From assembly GCF_030816725.1 (NCBI RefSeq), contig NZ_JAUSYG010000001.1:248001-312000 (forward strand): a stretch of 64,000 bases of DNA, given 5' to 3'. The translations under genes were made by a program, and so were the position numbers. How positions within the stretch are numbered: the first letter of the stretch is position 1; every line of letters starts with the position of its first letter. Source of the stretch: Pseudarthrobacter defluvii (GTDB taxonomy: Bacteria > Actinomycetota > Actinomycetes > Actinomycetales > Micrococcaceae). The notes beneath the pieces are model-generated. The model had not been told where the DNA came from. It made no database searches and saw only the letters and a list, made by a program, of their open reading frames with translations. Below are positions 16,192 through 25,269 of this stretch, piece after piece.

Positions 16192-17048
16192 CCCAGGCGT
16201 CGGTCCGGTCTGCGGGGCCAAGGTTCCGCGCGCACGTCCTTCGGATTGCCGTCCTGCCGGCAATCCTGCTGCTGGCCGTCCTCTCCGGCTGTGCCGCAGG
16301 CGGTACCGGCGGCCAGCATGTCGGCGCGGGAAACAGTGCCGATACCAAGCCCGGCGGCACCATCACCGTTTTTGCGGCTGCCTCACTGAAGCAGTCCTTC
16401 ACTGACCTCGCCCGCACGTTCGAAGCGGAAAACCCGGGAACGAACGTGACCCTGAGCTTTGCGGGATCCTCCGACCTTGCCAGCCAGCTCAGCCAGGGCG
16501 CGCCTGCCGACGTCTTTGCCTCGGCGGACACCACCAACATGAAGAAAGTGCAGGACGGGGGACTCGCGGACGGAACGCCGAGGGATTTCGCCACCAACAC
16601 CCTGGCCATCGCAGTGCCGCCGGACAATGCAGCCGGAATCGCGTCGCTGAAGGACCTGGTCCGGCCGGACCTGAAGCTGGTCACCTGTGCCCGGCAGGTC
16701 CCCTGCGGGGCTGCTACTGCCAAGGTGGCGGAGGCGGTCGGGCTTACGCTCAAGCCGGTGAGTGAGGAAAACGCGGTTACCGACGTCCTGGGCAAGGTCA
16801 TGTCCGGGGAGGCCGATGCCGGGCTGGTCTACGGCACGGACATCAGGGCCGCCGCATCGAGGGTCGCGGGCATCGATTTCCCGGAAGCAGGGGCTGCCGT
16901 CAACACGTATTCCATTGCAGGCATTGCCGACGGCCGGAACAAGGCCACCGCCCGGGCCTTCCTTGACCTGGTCACAGGACCGGAAGGCCAGCGGGTCCTG
17001 GCCGCCGCAGGATTCGATCCGGCCAAGGCTGGTGCAGGAAGCAAGTGA
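16188..17048 (+). CDS. modA: Molybdate ABC transporter substrate-binding lipoprotein
   Basis: A 286-residue periplasmic-type binding protein anchored as a lipoprotein. The signal has a basic start, a hydrophobic core and the lipobox VLSGC near residue 35. The mature part opens with [17 protein letters not shown] and has [24 protein letters not shown], the oxyanion-binding loops of ModA. It delivers molybdate to ModBC. The ATG overlaps the regulator stop (ATGA). Supply of molybdenum fits the molybdopterin formate dehydrogenase-like enzyme and MoeA encoded elsewhere in the window. Confidence 0.95.
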   Translation: MTQASVRSAGPRFRAHVLRIAVLPAILLLAVLSGCAAGGTGGQHVGAGNSADTKPGGTITVFAAASLKQSFTDLARTFEAENPGTNVTLSFAGSSDLASQLSQGAPADVFASADTTNMKKVQDGGLADGTPRDFATNTLAIAVPPDNAAGIASLKDLVRPDLKLVTCARQVPCGAATAKVAEAVGLTLKPVSEENAVTDVLGKVMSGEADAGLVYGTDIRAAASRVAGIDFPEAGAAVNTYSIAGIADGRNKATARAFLDLVTGPEGQRVLAAAGFDPAKAGAGSK

Positions 17049-17992
17049 TGCGGAAACGGAATGGGACGCGGCAGGAGGAGGCCCAGGAGCAAGAGACACA
17101 GCGGCTGCCGGGGCGGCAACGAACGCTGCCCCCGGCACGTCTGCGCACCCAGGCCGCGGCGTCCTCCGGCATCCCCGCCTGGGTGCGGGTCCTGGCGGTC
17201 CTGGCCGCCGTCGTCGTGGTGCTTCCGCTGTTGGCCATGGTGCTGCGGGTGGACTGGGCACAGTTCATTCGGCTGGTGACATCGGGGCCGTCGCTGACGG
17301 CGCTGGGACTGAGCCTGCGGACTTCTGCAGCGAGCACCCTGCTGTGCGTCGTGCTGGGCGTCCCGCTGGCTCTGGTCCTGGCCCGGGGCACCTTCCGCCT
17401 GCAGGGCCTGCTGCGCTCGCTGGTGCTCCTGCCGCTGGTGCTTCCGCCGGTGGTGGGTGGCATCGCCCTGCTCTACACGTTCGGGAGGCAGGGGCTGCTG
17501 GGGCGGACCCTGGACGTGCTCGGCCTGCAGATCGCCTTCTCCACCACGGCGGTGGTCCTGGCCCAGACGTTCGTGGCGCTGCCTTTCCTGGTGGTGAGCC
17601 TGGAAGGTGCGCTGCGGACGTCGGGTTCCCGGTACGAGGCAGTGGCCGCAACCCTGGGGGCCGGGCCCGGCACCGTCTTCCGCCGCGTCACGCTGCCGCT
17701 GGTCCTGCCCGGCCTGGCGTCCGGCGCCGTCCTGTCCTTCGCACGCAGCCTGGGTGAATTCGGCGCCACCCTGACCTTCGCGGGCAGCCTGCAGGGGGTG
17801 ACCCGGACCCTGCCGCTGGAGATCTACCTGCAGCGCGAAACGGACCCGGACGCCGCCGTCGCCCTGTCCCTGGTGCTGGTGGCGGTGGCCGTGGCGGTGG
17901 TTGCCCTCGCCTACCGCCGCCCGGCAGCGCGCCCTGCCGTACCAGTGCAACGGACGACGGCGCCCGCCCCCGCAGGAGGGAACGTCCAGTGA
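17048..17992 (+). CDS. modB: Molybdate ABC transporter permease
   Basis: A 314-residue inner-membrane permease with a hydrophilic, basic 45-residue N-terminus followed by about 6 transmembrane segments. The EAA loop that docks on ModC is in [28 protein letters not shown] use ATG 17048, overlapping the modA stop by one base; a GTG at 17045 is equally close. It forms the channel of the molybdate importer with ModA and ModC, and its stop overlaps the modC start. Confidence 0.95.
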   Translation: MRKRNGTRQEEAQEQETQRLPGRQRTLPPARLRTQAAASSGIPAWVRVLAVLAAVVVVLPLLAMVLRVDWAQFIRLVTSGPSLTALGLSLRTSAASTLLCVVLGVPLALVLARGTFRLQGLLRSLVLLPLVLPPVVGGIALLYTFGRQGLLGRTLDVLGLQIAFSTTAVVLAQTFVALPFLVVSLEGALRTSGSRYEAVAATLGAGPGTVFRRVTLPLVLPGLASGAVLSFARSLGEFGATLTFAGSLQGVTRTLPLEIYLQRETDPDAAVALSLVLVAVAVAVVALAYRRPAARPAVPVQRTTAPAPAGGNVQ

Positions 17993-19059
17993 CGCTGTCC
18001 TTCCAGGCGGCGGTGGCCGGGCGGGATTTCGACGTCACCCTGGAGGTGCAGCCGGGTGAAACCGTGGCGGTCATGGGGCCCAATGGCGCCGGCAAGTCGA
18101 CCCTGCTGGCAAGCATCGCCGGGCTGCTGCGGCCGGACACCGGCCGGGCCGAACTCAACGGCAGGACGCTCTTCGACCTCGACGGCGGACAACGCACCTG
18201 GCTTCCCCCGCACAACCGCGGCACCGCCCTGCTCGCCCAGGAACCCCTGCTCTTTCCCCACCTGAGCGTTCTGGAAAACGTCGCTTTTGGCCCCCGCAGC
18301 GGGGGCGCGTCGAAGCGGGAGGCCAGGGAGCAGGCCCTGCGCCTGCTGGTTGATGTCGAAGCGGAACATCTTGCCGGACGCCGTCCTGCCGAACTCTCGG
18401 GCGGCCAGGCCCAGCGGGTGGCCGTGGCGCGGGCGCTCGCCGCGGATCCTGCGCTCCTCTTGCTCGACGAGCCCCTGGCCGCCCTGGACATTCACTCCGC
18501 GCCGCTGCTGCGCCGCGTGTTCAAACATGTCCTCGCCGGGCGGCAGGCCATCATCGTCACCCATGACGTGCTGGATGCGCTGATGCTCGCGGACCGCGTG
18601 GTCATCCTGGAACGCGGAAGGGTCGCGGAGGAGGGGTCAACCCGGACCGTGTTGGAGCGCCCGCGAAGCTCTTTTGCTGCCGGCCTTGCCGGCCTGAACT
18701 TCCTGCCCGGCACCCTTGACGGTGCTGGGGTCCGGACCAGTGGCGGCCTCAGGATCGCCGGCCACGACGAGGAACGCGACGGGGAACCCGGCCAACTGCC
18801 CAAGCAAGGGGGTCCCGGCGCCGCCGTGTTCCCGCCGTCGGCCGTTTCCGTGTTCCTGGCAGACGCACACGGGAGCCCGCGGAACTCGTTCGCCGTCACC
18901 ATCAGCGACCTTGAACCGCACGGGGACCAGGTCCGTGTCCGCGCCGGAGGCCTTGCCGCAGACATCACCCCCGCCGCCTCCGCAGACCTGGGCCTCGTTC
19001 CCGGGATGAGGGTGCACTTTGTCGTCAAGGCCGCTGCCGTTTCGGTGTACGGAACCTAG
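17989..19059 (+). CDS. modC: Molybdate ABC transporter ATP-binding protein
   Basis: A 356-residue ABC ATPase beginning at GTG 17989 (GTGA overlap with modB). Walker A is GPNGAGKST at residues 30-38, the signature is [15 protein letters not shown], and Walker B is [12 protein letters not shown]. After the ATPase domain (about 230 residues) the C-terminal third contains a TOBE-like region ([33 protein letters not shown]), where molybdate can give feedback. It energises molybdate import and closes the mop-modABC operon. Confidence 0.95.
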   Translation: MTLSFQAAVAGRDFDVTLEVQPGETVAVMGPNGAGKSTLLASIAGLLRPDTGRAELNGRTLFDLDGGQRTWLPPHNRGTALLAQEPLLFPHLSVLENVAFGPRSGGASKREAREQALRLLVDVEAEHLAGRRPAELSGGQAQRVAVARALAADPALLLLDEPLAALDIHSAPLLRRVFKHVLAGRQAIIVTHDVLDALMLADRVVILERGRVAEEGSTRTVLERPRSSFAAGLAGLNFLPGTLDGAGVRTSGGLRIAGHDEERDGEPGQLPKQGGPGAAVFPPSAVSVFLADAHGSPRNSFAVTISDLEPHGDQVRVRAGGLAADITPAASADLGLVPGMRVHFVVKAAAVSVYGT

Positions 19060-19192
19060 GCCCACCCGGGGCCTCTTCATCGCACAGGCCTTCGCCGAAC
19101 CCCCGAGGTGCGCCGCCCTCCCGAAAGGACCTCAGGCTCTGGACAGTCATTTCGCCGTGGGCAAACATGGCTAAAGGACCTCGCCGTCCAAA

Positions 19193-19213
19193 GTTGAGCG
19201 TAGTAGACTCAAC
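19193..19213 (+). promoter_or_regulatory. HAIR element (HspR operator) upstream of clpB
   Basis: GTTGAGC-N7-ACTCAAC, 21 bases in all, matches the CTTGAGT-N7-ACTCAAG inverted repeat bound by HspR in actinobacteria with changes only at the outermost and innermost positions. It lies about 30 bases before the clpB start, where repressor binding would block transcription until heat shock. Confidence 0.8.
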
Positions 19214-19244
19214 TTAGTCAACAAGCCCCCGAAAGGAGCTCTCT

Positions 19245-21887
19245 TTGGACGTCAAATTCACCACCAAGAGCCAGGAGGCTCTTTCGGCCGCGGCAATGAA
19301 CGCCTCCACGGCCGGCAACCCGCAGGTGGAACCGGCCCACCTCCTCAAGGCGCTGATGGACCAGCGGGAGGGTGTCGCCGTCGCTCTTCTTCGCGCCACC
19401 GGTGCCGACCCCGATTCCGTCAGCGTCCAGGCCAGCAGCGCCATCAAGGCCCTGCCCGCAACGTCCGGTGGTTCCAGCCAGCAGGCGCAGCTGTCCCGGC
19501 CCGCCCTGCAGGCCATCCAGCACGCCAAGGAGGAAGCTGACCGGCTGGGCGACAGCTTCGTGTCCACCGAGGTGCTCCTGGTGGGCCTGTCTGCCGGCAA
19601 TGATGCTGCTGCGCGGCTGCTGCGTGATGCCGGCGCCTCCCACGAGGCCCTGCTCGCTGCGTTGCCGGGCGTCCGCGGTGACCGCAAGGTGGACAGCCCG
19701 GACCCGGAAAACACCTTCCAGGCGCTGGAGAAGTACGGCACGGACCTCACGGCCGTGGCCCGCGCCGGCAAGCTGGACCCCGTGATTGGGCGTGACTCCG
19801 AAATCCGCCGCGTGGTGCAGGTGCTGTCCCGCCGCACCAAGAACAACCCCGTGCTGATCGGTGAGCCCGGCGTTGGCAAGACCGCGGTGGTGGAAGGCCT
19901 GGCACAGCGGATGGTGGCCGGCGACGTCCCGGAGAGCCTGCGCGGCAAGACCCTGATCTCCCTGGACCTGGGCTCCATGGTTGCCGGCGCCAAGTACCGC
20001 GGTGAGTTCGAAGAACGGCTGAAGGCGGTCCTTGAGGAAATCAAGGGCTCCGATGGCCAGATCGTCACCTTCATTGACGAGATCCACACGGTGGTGGGAG
20101 CCGGTGCCACCGGCGATTCCTCCATGGACGCCGGCAACATGCTCAAGCCCATGCTGGCCCGGGGAGAGCTGCGGCTGATCGGTGCCACCACCCTGGATGA
20201 GTACCGCGAGAACATCGAAAAGGACGCGGCCCTGGAACGCCGCTTCCAGCAGGTGTATGTGGGCGAGCCCAGTGTGGAGGACACCATCGGCATCCTCCGC
20301 GGCCTCAAGGAACGCTACGAGGCGCATCACAAGGTATCCATCGCCGACTCCGCCCTGGTGGCGGCAGCCACCCTGTCCAACCGGTACATTTCCGGCCGGC
20401 AGCTGCCGGACAAGGCCATCGACCTGGTGGACGAAGCGGCCTCACGCCTCCGCATGGAGATCGATTCCGCCCCCGAGGAAATCGACCAGCTCCGCCGCCA
20501 GGTGGACCGCCTCACCATGGAGGAGCTGGCCCTGAGCGGGGAATCGGACCCGGCCTCCGTGGAGCGGCTCGCGGCCCTGCGCGCGGACAAGGCTGACAAG
20601 GAAGAGGAACTGTCGGCCCTGAATGCCCGGTGGGAAGCCGAGAAGGCAGGCCTCAACCGGGTGGGCGACCTGAAGGCGAAGCTGGACGAGCTGCGGTCGG
20701 CAGCCGACAAGGCCTACCGTGAAGGTGATCTGGAGACGACGTCCCGTATCCAGTACGGCGAAATCCCCGCCCTTGAACGCGAACTGAGGGCCGCTGCCGA
20801 AGCAGAGGCTGCCGTCACGGACAAGCCTGCACAGATGGTGGCCGAGGAGGTGACTGCGGAAGACATCGCCGAGGTCATCTCGGCCTGGACCGGCATCCCC
20901 GCAGGGCGCATGCTCCAGGGTGAAAGCCAGAAGCTGCTGCACATGGAGGAGGAGCTGGGCCGGCGCCTGATCGGCCAGGCCAAGGCCGTGCAGGCCGTGT
21001 CCGACGCCGTCCGCCGTGCGCGTGCCGGGATCAGCGACCCCAACCGGCCCACGGGTTCCTTCCTGTTCCTGGGCCCCACCGGCGTGGGCAAGACTGAGCT
21101 GGCCAAGGCCCTGGCTGACTTCCTGTTCGACGACGAGCGCGCCATGGTGCGCATCGACATGTCCGAGTACAGCGAGAAGCACAGCGTCGCCCGCCTGGTG
21201 GGGGCGCCTCCCGGCTACGTGGGCTACGAGGAGGGCGGCCAGCTCACCGAGGCCGTCCGCCGCCGCCCGTACTCCGTGGTGCTGCTGGACGAGGTGGAGA
21301 AGGCGCACCCCGAGGTGTTCGACATCCTCCTGCAGGTGCTCGACGACGGCCGCCTCACCGACGGGCAGGGCCGCACCGTGGACTTCCGCAACGTGATCCT
21401 GGTGCTGACCTCCAACCTGGGCAGCCAGTTCCTGGTGGACCAGTCGCTGAACGCAGAGGCAAAGCGCAATGCCGTGATGGCCACGGTGAACGCGTCCTTC
21501 AAGCCGGAATTCCTGAACCGGCTGGACGAAGTGGTGCTGTTCGACGCCCTCACGGTGGAAGAGCTTGCGCACATCGTGGACCTGCACGTGGCGGAACTGG
21601 GGCGGCGGCTCCACGAGCGGCGGCTCACCCTCGACGTCACCGACGGCGCCAAGGCGTGGCTGGCACTGTCCGGCTACGACCCCGCCTACGGTGCCCGGCC
21701 GCTTCGCCGCCTGGTGCAGCGCGAAATCGGCGACCGGCTGGCCAAGTCCATCCTGGCCGGCGAGATCAGCGACGGCGACACAGTCTTGGTGGACACCGCA
21801 CCGGACTTCGGCGAACTGACCGCATCCGGCGTCGATACGCTGACCGGCGCTCCCAGCTCAGGGCTGTCGGTGCGGCGGAAGGACTAA
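19245..21887 (+). CDS. clpB: ATP-dependent disaggregase ClpB
   Basis: An 880-residue AAA+ chaperone that works with DnaK to dissolve protein aggregates. The start is TTG 19245 behind a GAAAGGAG ribosome-binding site, giving [13 protein letters not shown], the usual ClpB beginning. Domains in order are: Clp N-domain repeats (1-145), first AAA+ module with GEPGVGKT at 206-213, coiled-coil M-domain (about 410-530), second AAA+ module with GPTGVGKT at 610-617, and the C-terminal D2-small domain. Length and motifs are complete. Heat regulation by HspR is supported by the HAIR repeat upstream. Confidence 0.97.
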   Translation: MDVKFTTKSQEALSAAAMNASTAGNPQVEPAHLLKALMDQREGVAVALLRATGADPDSVSVQASSAIKALPATSGGSSQQAQLSRPALQAIQHAKEEADRLGDSFVSTEVLLVGLSAGNDAAARLLRDAGASHEALLAALPGVRGDRKVDSPDPENTFQALEKYGTDLTAVARAGKLDPVIGRDSEIRRVVQVLSRRTKNNPVLIGEPGVGKTAVVEGLAQRMVAGDVPESLRGKTLISLDLGSMVAGAKYRGEFEERLKAVLEEIKGSDGQIVTFIDEIHTVVGAGATGDSSMDAGNMLKPMLARGELRLIGATTLDEYRENIEKDAALERRFQQVYVGEPSVEDTIGILRGLKERYEAHHKVSIADSALVAAATLSNRYISGRQLPDKAIDLVDEAASRLRMEIDSAPEEIDQLRRQVDRLTMEELALSGESDPASVERLAALRADKADKEEELSALNARWEAEKAGLNRVGDLKAKLDELRSAADKAYREGDLETTSRIQYGEIPALERELRAAAEAEAAVTDKPAQMVAEEVTAEDIAEVISAWTGIPAGRMLQGESQKLLHMEEELGRRLIGQAKAVQAVSDAVRRARAGISDPNRPTGSFLFLGPTGVGKTELAKALADFLFDDERAMVRIDMSEYSEKHSVARLVGAPPGYVGYEEGGQLTEAVRRRPYSVVLLDEVEKAHPEVFDILLQVLDDGRLTDGQGRTVDFRNVILVLTSNLGSQFLVDQSLNAEAKRNAVMATVNASFKPEFLNRLDEVVLFDALTVEELAHIVDLHVAELGRRLHERRLTLDVTDGAKAWLALSGYDPAYGARPLRRLVQREIGDRLAKSILAGEISDGDTVLVDTAPDFGELTASGVDTLTGAPSSGLSVRRKD

Positions 21888-21902
21888 ACCTCCCGTTTAC
21901 GC

Positions 21903-21946
21903 GAAGTGTGCTGCCTTGGCGGGTGACCGTCAGGGCAGCACGCTTG
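21903..21946. terminator. Hairpin between convergent clpB and the septum-type gene
   Basis: Inverted repeat with arms at 21903-21915 and 21934-21946 (GAAGTGTGCTGCC against GGCAGCACGCTT, one mismatch). It overlaps the last codons of the minus-strand gene and can serve both convergent transcripts. Confidence 0.55.
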
Positions 21947-22610
21947 CGTTGATCACATTGCCGCCGTCGGCCGCGACGTAGCAGTCCACCCGGCGGTCGC
22001 CTGATCCCCAGCTGGTGGTGCTTGGGTAGCTGCGCTGGTAGTTGAGCGGGAACTGCTTGGCCGCCGGGCTGAGTTTCGTCGCCTGGCAGACCTCCAGCGC
22101 CTTGGCCTTCAGCGGGTCCGCGCCCGGGTACTCAGCGTTGTCCGGGTAGTGGAGGGTGGCGACGAGCTGGGCCGAATGGGGCGTGTCGCACGGTACCAGC
22201 GTGGACGCAAGCGCCTGGGGATCGAAATCCTTGAAGCAATCACCTACCGCATACGCCGCGGGCGCCACCCCTTCGCGGGGGAGGGGCTGGGGAGTAGCAG
22301 GCGGGGTGACGGCGGTCTGCAGCACGCCCGGCGCCGCGTTTTTGGGCGCTTCGGCGCCCGGCGAAGAGTTCAGCCACACGGCAAGCCACACGAGCGAGCC
22401 CACCACGGCCAGGATCACGACGACGAAGGCCGCCTTCCAGAGCGCGGGGCGCCGGTTGGGGCGCTTCTCCGCGGCGGGCTCGTGACGCGGCTGGGACCAG
22501 GTGACGGAGTCCGGGGCGGGGGCCGAGGCACCGTCCCGGGTGGGGATCTTTGGCAGGCTTCCGGTGCGTGGGGGCGAGGAGGGTTTTGGCGGGATGTCCT
22601 GCTGGTTCAC
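21930..22610 (-). CDS. Single-pass membrane protein with septum-formation-type extracellular domain
   Basis: A 226-residue protein with a Pro-rich cytoplasmic N-terminus (1-55), one transmembrane helix (about 57-80) and an extracytoplasmic domain. That domain has four Cys at 125, 141, 175 and 210 in the contexts VGDCFKD, LVPCDTPHSAQLV, LEVCQAT and DRRVDCYV. This is the pattern of the septum-formation domain (PF13845-like), where the Cys probably form two disulfides. Such proteins are widespread in actinobacteria with poorly known function in cell envelope or division. It converges with clpB. Confidence 0.75.
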   Translation of the reverse strand: MNQQDIPPKPSSPPRTGSLPKIPTRDGASAPAPDSVTWSQPRHEPAAEKRPNRRPALWKAAFVVVILAVVGSLVWLAVWLNSSPGAEAPKNAAPGVLQTAVTPPATPQPLPREGVAPAAYAVGDCFKDFDPQALASTLVPCDTPHSAQLVATLHYPDNAEYPGADPLKAKALEVCQATKLSPAAKQFPLNYQRSYPSTTSWGSGDRRVDCYVAADGGNVINASVLP

Positions 22611-22880
22611 GGGTGCGCATCCTCCTGGTTTTGGTTCCGCGGCTCGCCCACGGCCAGATAAAATTGGCGGTTCCTAAGCGACTCTACCGAAGAAAAATGC
22701 CGGAATCCTGCGGGCGGAGCGCGTCATGGTACCCCACCCGGCCGTCCGGGCGTCGCGGCGGCAAGCGGGGCCCGCCGAAAGCATGTAATCTAGGTGTACG
22801 ACAAATTGACCAAACATTCCGGGGCCTCACCGATCGCCAAGGTGACCACCTCCGGTCCAAGTACAAAAGGGGGTCACGCC

Positions 22881-23114
22881 ATGGGGCGCGGCCGTCAAAA
22901 GGCAAAAGCTACCAAGCAGGCTCGGGACATTAAGTACTACTCCCCGAACACTGACTACTCGGCACTTCAGCGTGAGCTGACGGGCCCGGCCAGTCGTTCA
23001 ACGAGCCGTTACTCGAATGAACCGGTCGAACCGGACTATTCGGCTTATGTGGATAAGTACGCGGATGATTTGGATGACGATGACGACGAGGTAAACCACC
23101 GTCGCATCGGTTAG
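22881..23114 (+). CDS. DUF3073 family small acidic protein
   Basis: A 77-residue protein. The basic N-terminus MGRGRQKAKATKQARDIKYYSP is the invariant start of DUF3073, and the C-terminal half is strongly acidic (DKYADDLDDDDDEV). It is conserved across actinobacteria with no known role; the charge split suggests nucleic-acid or ribosome association. I chose ATG 22881 because the conserved N-terminus begins there; the open frame continues upstream to 22794 without similarity. A -10-like TAATCT near 22786 would give a leader of about 90 nucleotides. Confidence 0.9.
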   Translation: MGRGRQKAKATKQARDIKYYSPNTDYSALQRELTGPASRSTSRYSNEPVEPDYSAYVDKYADDLDDDDDEVNHRRIG

Positions 23115-23197
23115 TTGTCGCAAGCCGGTCTGGCCCTTGGCCCGGCTGCTGTGATCTCTTTTTTCTAACCTGATTCGGGTGACCGCTTACGTCATGG

Positions 23198-23238
23198 AGC
23201 CCGTTGCTATGCCGGATTTCCGGTGCGGCAGCGGGCTT
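23198..23238 (+). terminator. Hairpin downstream of the DUF3073 gene
   Basis: Arms AGCCCGTTGC (23198-23207) and GCAGCGGGCT (23228-23237, one mismatch), with an inner CCGG stem, followed by TTTCC. It precedes the VOC gene by 40 bases. Confidence 0.45.
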
Positions 23239-23277
23239 TCCGTGTTTGTTTGCGGCGCCTGTTGGTAACCTGTCCGG

Positions 23278-24051
23278 ATGACTGTTCGGACCATGTACGC
23301 CACCGGTGAGCCCTGCTGGGCGGATCTGCAGACGCCCGATGTTGCAGCCGCGAAGGACTTCTACCACCGAATTTTCGGCTGGACGTACCAGGACTTTCCC
23401 ACTCCGGATGGCCGCAGCTATGCGCAGGCATTTCTCCGCGGGCACCTGGTGGCCACCATCGCGCCGCAAAACCCCTTGCAGTTGCAGGCGGGGACGTCAG
23501 CAAAGTGGAACGTCTACTTCGCCGCCAAGGATGCCGGGGATGTGCTCGAGGAGGCGCGCCATGCCGGCGGTGCTGCCCAGTTTGGGCCGGAGCAGGTGGG
23601 CGACACGGGCGTTCTGGGCTTCCTGGCCCCGCCGGGCGGCGGAACCACCGGAATCTGGCAGGCCGGTAGCCACTACGGCAGCCATCTCCTTAACGAGCCG
23701 GGCGCGCTGGCCTGGGCGGAACTCTTCTCACCCGAGCCGCGGGCCGCCGTCGGCTTCTTCCAGCAGTTGTTCGGGCATGAGGTCACCGAGTATCCCCAGG
23801 ACGACGGCGGCAGCTACAGCACGCTGCTCATTGACGGCAAAGAGGTGGCCGGCGTCGTTCCTGCCGACGAAGGCGAGGAGGCTGACTGGCAGATCTACTT
23901 CGGGGTGGCAGATGTTGCGGCGGCGGCAGCGGCAGCCCAAGCAGCAGGCGGCGAGGTCCTGGTGGAGCCGGACGAGGAACCCGCTGACGGTTCGCTGGCC
24001 ACCATCAGGGACCCCCAGGGCGGCATCCTCAACCTGATCCAGGTCACTTAA
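23278..24051 (+). CDS. VOC (glyoxalase/bleomycin resistance) superfamily protein, two domains
   Basis: A 257-residue protein made of two vicinal-oxygen-chelate domains in tandem. Each starts with a family-typical strand and helix: PCWADLQTPDVAAAKDFYHRIFGW near residue 12, and LAWAELFSPEPRAAVGFFQQLFGHE near 145. The end is TIRDPQGGILNLIQVT. Similar proteins are annotated as hydroxylase-like or glyoxalase-family with no fixed substrate. The gene is monocistronic and faces purM; a long palindrome begins 4 bases after its stop. Confidence 0.85.
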   Translation: MTVRTMYATGEPCWADLQTPDVAAAKDFYHRIFGWTYQDFPTPDGRSYAQAFLRGHLVATIAPQNPLQLQAGTSAKWNVYFAAKDAGDVLEEARHAGGAAQFGPEQVGDTGVLGFLAPPGGGTTGIWQAGSHYGSHLLNEPGALAWAELFSPEPRAAVGFFQQLFGHEVTEYPQDDGGSYSTLLIDGKEVAGVVPADEGEEADWQIYFGVADVAAAAAAAQAAGGEVLVEPDEEPADGSLATIRDPQGGILNLIQVT

Positions 24052-24054
24052 ATG

Positions 24055-24116
24055 CATCGAGTGCTGAGTATTTGTCGCTCCCGAGCGTGAAAACGACAAA
24101 TACTCAGCACTCGATG
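24055..24116. repeat. Perfect 62-base palindromic repeat / bidirectional terminator
   Basis: Two perfect 23-base arms (24055-24077 and 24094-24116), beginning CATCGAGTGCT and ending TTTGTCG, flank a loop that itself folds (CGCTC-CC-GAGCG). It lies exactly between the convergent VOC and purM genes, so it probably terminates both. The outer CATCGAGTGCT and inner TGTCG blocks recur in the palindrome split by the IS30-family element at 6-7.4 kb, so this is a dispersed repeat family rather than a one-off hairpin. Confidence 0.85.
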
Positions 24117-24123
24117 GGAGGCT

Positions 24124-25269
24124 TTAGGCGTAGGAGTTGACCAGGCGGACTGCGCCGCCGTCCACGCCCTTGGCGCCCTGCACGTAGTCGGGCCCGGACT
24201 TGTCAATCGCGTCGGAATCAGCAGCAACCGTGCCCATGATCCAGGACGGCAGGCCCCGTTCGTTGAGGCGGGCGACCGCAGCATCCGCTGCTTCGGGGGA
24301 CACTATTGCCACCATGCCGACGCCGAGGTTCAGGGTGCGCTCCAGGTCGGCCAGCGGCACGTTGCCCAGCTCGGACACCAGCTTGAAGATCGCGGGCAGT
24401 TCCCATGTGGCGCGGTCCACCGTGGCCACCAGGCCCTGGGGCAGGACGCGGGCCAGGTTGGCGGCCAGGCCGCCACCGGTCACGTGGCTGAAGCCGTGGA
24501 CGGCCGCGCCGGCGCTGACCGGGAAGGTGCGGGCCAGATCCAGGCAGTCGGCGGCGTAAACGCGGGTGGGTTCCAGGAGTTCCTCGCCCAGGGTGCGCCC
24601 CAGTTCGGAGACCTGCCGGTCCAGGGCCCAGCCGGCGTGGTTGATGACGCGGCGCACCAGGGAGTAACCGTTGGAGTGCAGGCCGGAAGAGGCCATACCG
24701 ATCACCACGTCGCCGGCACGGACCCGGTCCGGGCCCAGCAGCGCGTCTGCTTCCACGACGCCGGTGGCGGCACCGGCAACGTCATACTCATGCTCGCCCA
24801 GCAAGCCTGGGTGCTCCGCGGTCTCGCCGCCCACCAGGGCGGTGCCGGCCACGGAGCAGGCTGCGGCGATGCCGCGGACGATCCCGGCGATGCGCTCGGG
24901 AACCACCTTGCCGCAGGCGATGTAGTCGGTCATGTACAGGGGCTCGGCGCCTACCACCACGATGTCGTCCACCACCATGCCCACCAAGTCGAACCCGATG
25001 GTGTCGTGGATGTCCATGGCCTGCGCGATAGCGACCTTGGTGCCTACGCCGTCCGTGGAGGTGGCGAGCAGCGGCTTCTTGTAGGTCAGCAGCCTGGAGA
25101 CGTCGTAGAGGCCGGCGAAGCCGCCCACCCCGCCGATCACCGACGAGTTGTGGGTTGCCTTGACGGCGTCCTTCATGAGCTCGACGGCGCGGTCCCCGGC
25201 TTCGACGTCCACGCCCGCGGACGCGTAGGTGATGCCGGCGTTGTCTGCGGCGGTGTTGGCGGAGGTCAT
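24124..25269 (-). CDS. purM: Phosphoribosylformylglycinamidine cyclo-ligase
   Basis: A 381-residue AIR synthetase that closes the imidazole ring in purine synthesis using ATP. Characteristic segments are ITYASAGVDVEAGDRAVELMK, LLATSTDGVGTKVAIAQ, GFDLVGMVVDDIVVVGAEPLYMTDYIACGKV and SSGLHSNGYSLVR. The first four bases overlap the end of purF (ATGA), so the two enzymes are translated together in a purF-purM operon. Length is normal. Confidence 0.97.
   Translation of the reverse strand: MTSANTAADNAGITYASAGVDVEAGDRAVELMKDAVKATHNSSVIGGVGGFAGLYDVSRLLTYKKPLLATSTDGVGTKVAIAQAMDIHDTIGFDLVGMVVDDIVVVGAEPLYMTDYIACGKVVPERIAGIVRGIAAACSVAGTALVGGETAEHPGLLGEHEYDVAGAATGVVEADALLGPDRVRAGDVVIGMASSGLHSNGYSLVRRVINHAGWALDRQVSELGRTLGEELLEPTRVYAADCLDLARTFPVSAGAAVHGFSHVTGGGLAANLARVLPQGLVATVDRATWELPAIFKLVSELGNVPLADLERTLNLGVGMVAIVSPEAADAAVARLNERGLPSWIMGTVAADSDAIDKSGPDYVQGAKGVDGGAVRLVNSYA

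Noticed and set aside
24055..24116. Palindrome considered as a CRISPR repeat or tRNA-like structure
   Set aside because: A single copy with no spacer array; arms are perfectly complementary and placed between convergent genes, fitting a terminator/repeat.
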